From Planctomycetota bacterium (GTDB lineage: Bacteria > Planctomycetota > Planctomycetia > Pirellulales > Lacipirellulaceae): a stretch of 55,082 nt of DNA. The stretch spans positions 1 through 55,082 of the forward strand of contig JAKOXH010000069.1 in the NCBI GenBank assembly GCA_029781135.1. Direction: 5' to 3'. The notes under the pieces were generated by a model. It was not told the origin of the DNA and did not search any database. It saw only the letters and a list, made by a program, of their open reading frames with translations. Of this stretch, positions 49,743-55,082 are shown in pieces. Numbering within the stretch: the stretch's first letter is position 1; each line of letters opens with the position of its first letter. A program made the position numbers and the translations under genes.

Positions 49743-50285
49743 CTCGCGACAATCCTTTCCTGATTCGAGGTCGAAATCGAAGTGGTGAAGCGCGTAGGTT
49801 CATCGTAATGAGGATTCGTTGCGGGGAGCAAGTGAGATTATTGAACTTTTTGCGATGAGTCGGAAGTAAATTTTTAACCAGATACGAGTGTGCGGAACCG
49901 TGCGGATTTGAGCGCGCCAGGAGCGGCATGACAGTTGCATAGCGACATCGCGCTGCCAGCATCCGTGGTGAACGTGAACGAGAATTCGCGCCGGCACGAT
50001 ACGACACCCGAAGTTCCAATACGAGCATCGCATTCAAGCATGGGTAGGCGTTGTGGACTATTGGTAGATCGCGGCTCCAGGTCGCAAAATAGCATAACCG
50101 ATCGAATCTCTTGGGCGATTCACACCGCCGACTTTGGTTCTGGAAGGCTTCGGGCGCTCGCAGAAATGCAGGGGAAAAAAGCTGGAAATTTGAAATGCGG
50201 ACCGGTAGAATTAAAGAGTCGTGATCTTGGCCGGATTGAACCTGTGCGAATTTCGGGGCCTGCCTGCAGCCCGGCAGGCGTGCCA
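49743..50285. other. Intergenic region, no supported gene
   Basis: About 540 bases between divergent genes, more AT-rich than the rest (49840-49880 includes T-T-T-T-T-A-A). It should hold promoters for both flanking genes. The HNH frame is open into it, but the N-terminal extension looks unlike protein. Confidence 0.4.
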
Positions 50286-50927
50286 ATGCCTATGTCCACG
50301 GTGTCTAGCAGTACAGCGCTAAGTTCGAGTGTCTTACTTTTGAACAGGCAATATGTTGCCATCCACGTGGTGGATGTGCGGCGCGCGCTCGTGCTGCTTT
50401 TTCGTCGGTTGGCGGAAGTGATCCACATCGAGGGAGATGCGTGGGCCAACTACGATTTCGAATCGTGGCGCGAAATCAGCGAAATGAAGGCTCAATTCAA
50501 GGAGCCGCATCAAGATTGGGTGCAAAGCGTGCACTTTGAAATTCAGGTGCCGCGCGTGCTACGGCTGCTGCACTACGACCGCGTGCCGAAACAGCGCGTG
50601 CGGCTCAATCGCCGCAATATCTTTGCCCGCGACGGCAACCACTGCCAGTATTGCGGCAAGCGGTTTGCAACCAGCGAACTGAGCCTGGACCATGTGGTTC
50701 CCACGTGCCGTGGCGGCGAAACCTCGTGGGAGAACTTGGTGTGCGCTTGCGTCCGGTGCAATGTGCGCAAGGGCGGCCGCACGCCGCAAGAAGCCGGCAT
50801 CAAGCTCATCAAAAAGCCGTTACGCCCGAAGCGCAGCCCACTGCTAACGATCAAGCTCGGCAATCCGAAATATGCGAGCTGGAAGACGTTCTTGGACAGC
50901 GCGTATTGGTCGGTCGATTTGAAGTAG
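50286..50927 (+). CDS. HNH endonuclease family protein
   Basis: A 213-residue protein starting at the ATG at 50286 (or 50292). The N-terminal domain opens S-S-V-L-L-L-N-R-Q-Y-V-A-I-H-V-V-D-V-R-R-A-L, the usual lead-in of a widespread bacterial HNH group. The nuclease has C-Q-Y-C-G-K near 121, L-S-L-D-H-V-V-P-T near 134, and N-L-V-C-A-C-V-R-C-N-V-R-K-G-G near 150. Its cellular role is unknown. Confidence 0.85.
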   Translation: MPMSTVSSSTALSSSVLLLNRQYVAIHVVDVRRALVLLFRRLAEVIHIEGDAWANYDFESWREISEMKAQFKEPHQDWVQSVHFEIQVPRVLRLLHYDRVPKQRVRLNRRNIFARDGNHCQYCGKRFATSELSLDHVVPTCRGGETSWENLVCACVRCNVRKGGRTPQEAGIKLIKKPLRPKRSPLLTIKLGNPKYASWKTFLDSAYWSVDLK

Positions 50928-50929
50928 AA

Positions 50930-51005
50930 GGTGTCCGTAGCCAGAGCCAGTTGTCCGTTGTCATCGTGCGACGGACAACCAACAACGGACCACGGACAAA
51001 CCCAA
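50930..51005. repeat. TTGTCCGTTGTC / GGACAACCAACAACGG inverted repeat
   Basis: GTGTCCGTAGCCAGAGCCAG and TTGTCCGTTGTC (50931-50963) face GACGGACAACCAACAACGGA and CCACGGACAAA. It is a hairpin in the convergent gap between the HNH gene and the ferredoxin gene, where it could act as a two-way terminator-like structure. Confidence 0.65.
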
Positions 51006-51006
51006 C

Positions 51007-51285
51007 TCAACCTTCAGCGAGCGGCGTCTTCTTTTCAGTGATCACGGGGCACTGCGGGGCCATTTCGCGGTTGAGTTCGATGAAGGGCTTCCACTCTTCC
51101 GGAACATTGTCTTCGTGGAAGATGGCTTCCACCGGGCATTCGGGCACGCAGGCTTCGCAATCGATGCACTCATCCGGATGGATGTAGAGAATCTTTTCAC
51201 CTTCGTAAAAGCACTCCACCGGGCAAACCACCACACAATCGGTGTACTTGCAGCCAAAGCACGGTTCGCAAACGACGTGCGTCAT
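51007..51285 (-). CDS. Seven-iron-type ferredoxin
   Basis: A 92-residue ferredoxin from the ATG at 51285 (MTHVVCEPCFGCKYTDCVVV). The first cluster region is C-x6/7-C-x3-C-P, the second C-I-D-C-E-A-C-V-P-E-C-P, the pattern of [3Fe-4S][4Fe-4S] FdxA-type ferredoxins; here C-x2-C-x2-C-x4-C spacing in the N-terminal motif leaves open an 8Fe form. It carries electrons in the cytoplasm. The ribosome-binding site G-G-A-G-G lies ten bases upstream. Confidence 0.92.
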   Translation of the reverse strand: MTHVVCEPCFGCKYTDCVVVCPVECFYEGEKILYIHPDECIDCEACVPECPVEAIFHEDNVPEEWKPFIELNREMAPQCPVITEKKTPLAEG

Positions 51286-51772
51286 GAATCGCAATCCTCC
51301 ACTAAGGAAGCCTGAAAACTAAAAATGCGGCGTTGGCCAACCCAGCCCAAGTCGAGGCGCCACGGCCTCAACATCCCGCCGGCTACTCCTATTTTCGACA
51401 CCCGACAACGTGGGCCAAGTGCTTATTTTTCAAGCACTTGAAGCAGTCGGCGGCCACGCTTTCCAAAATCCTAGTTTTGCCGCGAATTAGTGTCAAGCGG
51501 TGCAATCCAGGGTAGCTGGCGAGAACGAACTGCGGGAAAACCCCGCACGATTCCTGTCCATTCGCCGGCACGGACGACAACCTTCGCCTTGCTGCAACTG
51601 AAATTCCTACCTAAAATTGAGTTGTATCGGGGGCGTTGCTCACCCATATCAGTGGGGCTGTACTGGGTACGCGATCGGAAATAGGTCTTTTCGGCCAGCT
51701 CTGGGCCTGTTGTCGAACGTACCTGAGCAATGTCGATCGTGCTAATTGAGCACGAAGAAAAAGGGTGTGCCT
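51286..51772. other. Intergenic region, no supported gene
   Basis: About 490 bases between divergent genes. A clean hairpin, CAAGTGCTT-ATTTTTC-AAGCACTTG, stands at 51417-51441 without a following T run, so it is more likely an operator or RNA structure than a terminator. Confidence 0.45.
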
Positions 51773-52348
51773 GTGGCGCTGTCGGAAATTGATCGCAGTC
51801 TGCTAGACCGCTGCCTCAACCGCAAGCCGCGCGCGTGGGAGGATTTCGTCGATCGATTCATGGGGCTGGTGGTGCATGTGGTCAATCACACGGCCCAATG
51901 CCGGTCGATTAATCTTTCGGCTGCGGATCGCGAAGACTTGGCCGCCGACATTTTCTTGGCGATCGTGGATAACGATTTGGCCGCGTTGCGGCACTTTCGC
52001 GGCAAGAGTTCGCTTGCCACCTATCTCACGGTGATTTCGCGGCGCGTGGTGGTGCGAAAGCTCGTCGAAGGCCATTCGACGGTTTCCCTCGGCGATATGG
52101 TGGCCCGTGCGGAATCGGAGGAGTTCGAGCCGGAGCAACGCATCGGCGACCGCGAAGAAGTCGGAAAACTATTGGGGCAGCTCCAGGGTTCCGAAGCAGC
52201 CGCGGTGCGCATGTACCACCTGGAAGGCAAGAGTTACCAGGAAATCGGCCGCACGATTGGCATGCCCGAGAACAGCGTCGGGCCGATGCTTAGCCGCGCT
52301 CGCGCCAAGCTGCGGCACCGCGCGGGCGTCGATGAAGTAGCCCGCTAG
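51773..52348 (+). CDS. ECF-type RNA polymerase sigma factor
   Basis: A 191-residue sigma factor taken from the GTG at 51773, eight bases after A-A-G-G-G; a TTG at 51746 would add nine residues. Region 2 is R-A-W-E-D-F-V-D-R-F-M (near 19) with L-A-A-D-I-F-L-A-I and F-R-G-K-S-S-L-A-T-Y-L. Region 4 is Y-H-L-E-G-K-S-Y-Q-E-I-G-R-T-I-G-M-P-E-N-S-V-G-P-M-L-S-R-A-R, the helix-turn-helix that reads the -35 box. No anti-sigma gene is adjacent; the next gene downstream is a small secreted protein. Confidence 0.88.
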   Translation: MALSEIDRSLLDRCLNRKPRAWEDFVDRFMGLVVHVVNHTAQCRSINLSAADREDLAADIFLAIVDNDLAALRHFRGKSSLATYLTVISRRVVVRKLVEGHSTVSLGDMVARAESEEFEPEQRIGDREEVGKLLGQLQGSEAAAVRMYHLEGKSYQEIGRTIGMPENSVGPMLSRARAKLRHRAGVDEVAR

Positions 52349-52529
52349 AGTCTTCTTTTCGTGCCGATTGATCTTGCCGCACAGGCGGAACGACCCGCAC
52401 GGCTTCGCAGACTCGGCCGGTACGATTTAGGGTCAGAAATTTCTATCTCAACCCGCGTGCCAGCAGCGGCCGAATCAACGGTATAGCTGAGTGCAAGCAC
52501 TGCGGCGAATGATGCCCGTAGCGCACACT

Positions 52530-52565
52530 CTCGCACAAACTGCGGGAACTCCCGCGTTGTGCGAG
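52530..52565 (+). promoter_or_regulatory. Two-part hairpin ahead of the secreted-protein gene
   Basis: CTCGCACAA pairs with TTGTGCGAG (9 bp) and inside it GCGGGA pairs with TCCCGC (6 bp). No T run follows. It ends 56 bases before the ATG at 52622, so it may be a 5'-leader structure or a palindromic operator. Confidence 0.6.
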
Positions 52566-52621
52566 CTTCAGCTGCGTGAATATCCTCTCAGCGTACCTAG
52601 CGGTGATCGGAGGTTGTGGCC

Positions 52622-52999
52622 ATGTCGCGGTTTATTAAGTTATCGGGGCGTGCGTTCATCCTGGCGATGGGCATGGCGGCGACCACTTGCCTGGCAGCCG
52701 GCAATCTTACGAGCACTGCCGCAACGGAAGAGAAAACGCAGGAACCGAGCTGGCTGCGTGAGCAACAAAGTGCCAAGCCGACGCCGGCGGAAATTGTCCA
52801 ACAGAAGGCGCAGATTCGCGCCCAACAGCGGATGGACCGCATGGCCGCGATGAGCTGGTATGGGATTTCCAATAGTCGCCCCACCGGTGGCACGACACCG
52901 TTCATGGGCCGCTACGCCCCGATGTGGGAAATGCCGGGCGGCCAGCCGTTCGCCTGGTATCCTTACTCCCGGCCCGCCTATGTGATGACCTGGCGGTAA
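52622..52999 (+). CDS. Small exported protein, aromatic-rich C-terminus
   Basis: A 125-residue protein; the ATG at 52622 is chosen because G-G-A-G-G lies eight bases upstream. A signal peptide (A-F-I-L-A-M-G-M-A-A-T-T-C-L-A-A-G) is followed by a charged helix (E-I-V-Q-Q-K-A-Q-I-R-A-Q-Q-R-M-D-R-M). A C-terminal part rich in Trp, Tyr, Pro and Met follows (near 82-125: M-S-W-Y-G, F-M-G-R-Y-A-P-M-W, F-A-W-Y-P-Y-S-R-P). Not recognised. Located directly after a sigma factor, it could be a target gene. Confidence 0.65.
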   Translation: MSRFIKLSGRAFILAMGMAATTCLAAGNLTSTAATEEKTQEPSWLREQQSAKPTPAEIVQQKAQIRAQQRMDRMAAMSWYGISNSRPTGGTTPFMGRYAPMWEMPGGQPFAWYPYSRPAYVMTWR

Positions 53000-53159
53000 G
53001 CGCGCCTGGGCGCGCATTTACTACCTTTTTGCATCGCTGGGAATTGCGAATCCGCAGCGCTGAAAGCATGCTTTAGCGGATTTCGAAGCGAAGTATTCGA
53101 GCAGTTCGCGCGCGGCAGCGGCATTGGAAGAAACGGCGATAACGGCTGCTTCGTAGGTC

Positions 53160-53450
53160 GTGTGCGCGCTCGTTGCAGGTATGCGGCACAAGAACGCGGC
53201 CGTTCCCATCAACGATCAAATTCCGTTATCGCGGGGGACGGCCGCTCAGGCCGATCCACCTGTGAATGATGGCGTCTCGTTCGCCCACTATGGAGATCTG
53301 CGCATTTGCGCGTTCGGCAGCGGCCATTCTGGCGGGGCGAACTTTGCCCTGACCGATGGCGGCTGCACTTTCTTAGCCGACACCCTATCCCGGGAAACGC
53401 TGCGTGGTTTGGCCACACGGTCTGGCAATGAACCGGCGGCCACGCCATGA
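53160..53450 (+). pseudogene. DUF1559 pilin-like protein, C-terminal fragment
   Basis: The 96-residue reading ends in the DUF1559 C-terminal pattern: A-V-P-I-N-D-Q-I-P-L near 15, then F-G-S-G-H-S-G-G-A-N-F-A-L-T-D-G-G near 52-68, then T-L-S-R-E-T-L-R-G-L-A-T-R-S-G. Full DUF1559 proteins are 300-400 residues with a type IV pilin-like N-terminus; none is found upstream (53000-53160). The gene is therefore a 5'-truncated remnant, or a free-standing domain. Confidence 0.7.
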
Positions 53451-53554
53451 CGTCAAAGGAAAGACGTGAGCCCGCCGGCATGCGAATTTGCGGCAAATGC
53501 AAGGACTTTTTCGCGCGTTTGACGGCCAAAGCGGAGCCTGTAGAATTGAAGTAG
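53447..53554 (+). CDS. Possible 35-residue protein
   Basis: The ATG overlaps the stop of the DUF1559 fragment (ATGA). It encodes MTSKERREPAGMRICGKCKD and onward, with C-G-K-C. In planctomycetes a small companion gene sometimes follows DUF1559 genes, but here there is no independent support such as a ribosome-binding site. Low confidence. Confidence 0.25.
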   Translation: MTSKERREPAGMRICGKCKDFFARLTAKAEPVELK

Positions 53555-53585
53555 ATGGGCTACTGCCCGGCCGCCGTGGAATTGG

Positions 53586-53783
53586 TTGCTGGCAAGTAGA
53601 TTCACTCATCCAATCGACGAGGCTCCTGTCATCGGGAAGTTCCTCATATTGCTGTTGATCGTGCTGCTGTTGTTTAGCAGCCGTTTGCCATCGGTGGCGA
53701 GGGCATTAGGACAAAGCGTAATCGAGTTCAAGAAAGGCTTCAGCGAACTCGAAGATCACTCCGACGATGATTCGTCGGCATAG
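53586..53783 (+). CDS. TatA-like protein with atypical N-terminus
   Basis: A membrane helix (I-L-L-L-I-V-L-L-L-F) leads into S-S-R-L-P-S-V-A-R-A-L-G-Q-S-V-I-E-F-K-K-G-F, a TatA/E amphipathic helix, then an acidic tail. TatA builds the twin-arginine export pore. The usual short opening with F-G and a polar residue before the helix is missing. In frame the only start is a TTG at 53586 without a ribosome-binding site, giving 15 odd residues first. It may be decaying, or may start at a non-standard codon. A normal tatA follows 70 bases later. Confidence 0.6.
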   Translation: MLASRFTHPIDEAPVIGKFLILLLIVLLLFSSRLPSVARALGQSVIEFKKGFSELEDHSDDDSSA

Positions 53784-53853
53784 TTGGCTCGTGGCCCAGG
53801 CGCTCTATTGTAGGTGGAGCAGCCGGTGCGCAGTCGACGGGAGTTAAACTGAA

Positions 53854-54093
53854 ATGTTCGGTATCGGCACTGGTGAAATGATCGTGTTCGGCATCATCGC
53901 GGTCATTCTGTTTGGCGGACGCCTGCCCTCGGTCGCCCGCTCGCTCGGCAAGAGCATTGTGGAATTCAAGAAAGGGATGCAAGACCTAGAGAACGAAGTG
54001 AAAACTTCCGTGTACTCGGAACCGACGGCGCGCGTTACCTATAACGACCAGAATGAGCCCGCTGGCCCGCGCTTCGAGCCGCCGAAGTCGTAA
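53854..54093 (+). CDS. tatA: Sec-independent protein translocase TatA
   Basis: A 79-residue protein: MFGIGTGEMIVFGIIAVILF, then G-G-R-L-P-S-V-A-R-S-L-G-K-S-I-V-E-F-K-K-G-M, the complete TatA layout (short periplasmic start, membrane helix with the polar Glu, hinge, amphipathic helix). It recruits to TatC to export folded proteins with twin-arginine signals. tatC is not in the window. The amphipathic helix is nearly the same as in the preceding copy, so this is a tandem duplication. Confidence 0.88.
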   Translation: MFGIGTGEMIVFGIIAVILFGGRLPSVARSLGKSIVEFKKGMQDLENEVKTSVYSEPTARVTYNDQNEPAGPRFEPPKS

Positions 54094-54104
54094 AGGCGAG
54101 CTAT

Positions 54105-54290
54105 TAGCTGTTAGCCGTGAGCTATTAGCCAGAACTGTCGAGTCGCCGGCGCTGGCTGCGCACGCTATAGTGATGTAACCCCTGTCTTTGTGTTGACAAA
54201 GCTTCCACAAACTCAGTAGGCTTTCAATAGTCGAGCTGCGTATTTTCTGCTTCTGGCTAACGGCTAAGAACTGAAAGCTAACAGCTATTC
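54105..54290. repeat. GAGCTATTAGCTGTTAGC inverted repeat
   Basis: GCGAGCTATTAGCTGTTAGC with CGTGAGCTATTAGCCAGAA (54107-54136) faces TTCTGGCTAACGGCTAAGAA with GAAAGCTAACAGCTATTC (54251-54290). It closes off the tatA gene and sits immediately before the tRNA. The tRNA promoter presumably lies within 54170-54290. Confidence 0.7.
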
Positions 54291-54292
54291 TT

Positions 54293-54366
54293 GGGCGACT
54301 AGCTCAGTTGGTTAGAGCGCTGTGTTCACACCGCAGAGGTCACTGGTTCGAGTCCAGTGTCGCCCA
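54293..54366 (+). tRNA. tRNA-Val(CAC)
   Basis: A 74-nt cloverleaf: acceptor GGGCGAC/GTCGCCC, D-arm GCTC...GAGC, anticodon stem CTGTG/CGCAG with loop T-T-C-A-C-A-C (anticodon CAC, codon GUG), T-arm ACTGG-TTCGAGT-CCAGT, discriminator A. The CCA end is not encoded. Its 3' half is shared with the end of an integrase gene on the opposite strand. Confidence 0.95.
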
Positions 54367-55082
54367 CTTGCAATACAGTAAAGTATCGTAATTCATCGTA
54401 TTCCCCGGCAATATCGCAATAGAGAGGTTCCGCAACGTCGCCTTGGTCTCTCGTTACAGCGCAAGAATGCACCGCTTTTTGCACCACTTCGCCGACGGCT
54501 TTGGCGAAGTGCTTGTCAGTCGTTTGGCGGTAGAAGTTATCCGCAATCGTCTCTGTGTGACCAAGCCACTCGGCCGCGACGTGAGACGGGTATTCGTCCG
54601 CCAATTCCGTTGCCCTTGTGGCCCGCAGGTTTTGGAAGAGCTTAGGCCACGGCGTCAAGCCGGCTCGCCGGATGATCTTGATTAGTTGTGTTCGCAGATT
54701 CGCATTCGCATCCCGATACCGGCTTATCACGGGTTGCTCACTCAGCCGCTTTCGCTTCGGGTCAAAGTCCGCCAACAATTCGTCGCGTACCGCTTCCAGG
54801 TGCGGCCGCAACTCGGGGAACAACGGCATAACCCGTTCGCCCTTCCCTTCGTGGTGCTCTGTCTTAGGCGAGCGTATGCGGATCCTGCCCGCGTCAAAGT
54901 CCACGTCGCCCCACGTTAGCGCCAAGTGTTCCGACGGGCAGCGCAGCCCGCCATAGCGGCTTAGGGCAAATAGCAGCTTCCATTGTGAATCAGGGCAGGC
55001 TTTCAATACGGCGTCGGCGTGCTTGCGAGTCACAAAGTAATCGCGGGTCCGATTCGAGCGCACAACCACACCCTGCATTTCG
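54326..55082 (-). CDS. Tyrosine recombinase (integrase), C-terminal catalytic part
   Basis: The last 251 residues visible, extending beyond the window. R-Y-G-G-L-R-C-P-S-E holds the first catalytic Arg. L-R-A-T-R-A-T-E-L is the box-II region, with Asn where the usual His of H-x-x-R stands. W-L-G-H and, nine residues on, the nucleophile in F-Y-R-Q complete it. It catalyses site-specific integration. Its final 13 codons and stop (V-G-D-T-G-L-E-P-V-T-S-A-V) lie antisense inside tRNA-Val, so the tRNA 3' part is the attachment site. The element itself extends to the right. Confidence 0.85.
   Translation of the reverse strand, partial: EMQGVVVRSNRTRDYFVTRKHADAVLKACPDSQWKLLFALSRYGGLRCPSEHLALTWGDVDFDAGRIRIRSPKTEHHEGKGERVMPLFPELRPHLEAVRDELLADFDPKRKRLSEQPVISRYRDANANLRTQLIKIIRRAGLTPWPKLFQNLRATRATELADEYPSHVAAEWLGHTETIADNFYRQTTDKHFAKAVGEVVQKAVHSCAVTRDQGDVAEPLYCDIAGEYDELRYFTVLQVGDTGLEPVTSAV

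Noticed and set aside
51417..51441. CAAGTGCTT/AAGCACTTG hairpin as a terminator
   Set aside because: No T run follows on either strand and it lies between divergent starts.

Overview
The window looks like the chromosome of a planctomycete, probably of the Pirellulales. The evidence is two planctomycete-type outer-membrane barrel proteins (BBP7-like and Lpg1974-like), two PEP-CTERM proteins, a DUF1559 fragment, two small membrane proteins ending in the FSLR.LL..M...A.LL motif, and a WXG100/FtsK-type locus. No taxonomic marker was searched, so this is inference. Gene density is moderate and intergenic spaces are packed with short inverted repeats of at least fifteen families. Several of these families also lie in frame inside protein-coding genes, which is the most unusual property of the window.

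Layout. 0-1.7 kb holds debris: an IS630-like transposase start, a truncated GrpB gene, a VapB antitoxin with a beheaded VapC, and an HNH nuclease pair. 1.8-7.6 kb (minus strand) is a type VII secretion-like locus: WXG100 protein, coiled-coil protein, small helical protein and a 1452-residue EccC/FtsK-like ATPase carrying four unrelated repeats in frame. 7.9-12.9 kb has a UbiB-like kinase, a LolD-like ATPase, a thioesterase, ribosomal protein S18 and two small membrane proteins. 12.9-20.1 kb (minus) is a lipid/isoprenoid neighbourhood: squalene-hopene-cyclase-like protein (its DxDD acid motif is lost), polyprenyl synthetase, chorismate-lyase-like protein, FAD oxidoreductase and glycosyltransferase. 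20.6-24.3 kb has trmB, a rhomboid protease, a FabZ-like dehydratase, a 32-residue basic protein with a perfect ribosome-binding site, and a TraB-like protein.

24.7 kb carries a compact promoter-terminator unit that looks like a small RNA gene. 25-33 kb has the barrel proteins, ribosomal protein S21, a two-gene restriction-modification system and a PEP-CTERM protein. 33.8-37.5 kb has nadC, an SGNH hydrolase and a zeta-toxin module broken by one missing base. 37.9-44.8 kb has a ComEA-like HhH protein, uvrB, a heptamer tandem repeat, a TMTC-like TPR membrane protein and a second PEP-CTERM gene with clear promoter and terminator. 45-51.3 kb has a sirtuin, a membrane protein, a DUF433/DUF5615 toxin-antitoxin pair, a GspF-like protein, a nuclease, a zinc-ribbon protein, an HNH nuclease and a ferredoxin. 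51.7-55 kb has an ECF sigma factor, a small secreted protein, two tatA genes and tRNA-Val(CAC), into whose 3' end an integrative element has inserted. The last 13 codons of the integrase and its stop are read antisense through the tRNA.

Starts were chosen from ribosome-binding sites, overlaps and family length. Family calls come from motif recognition without database searches.
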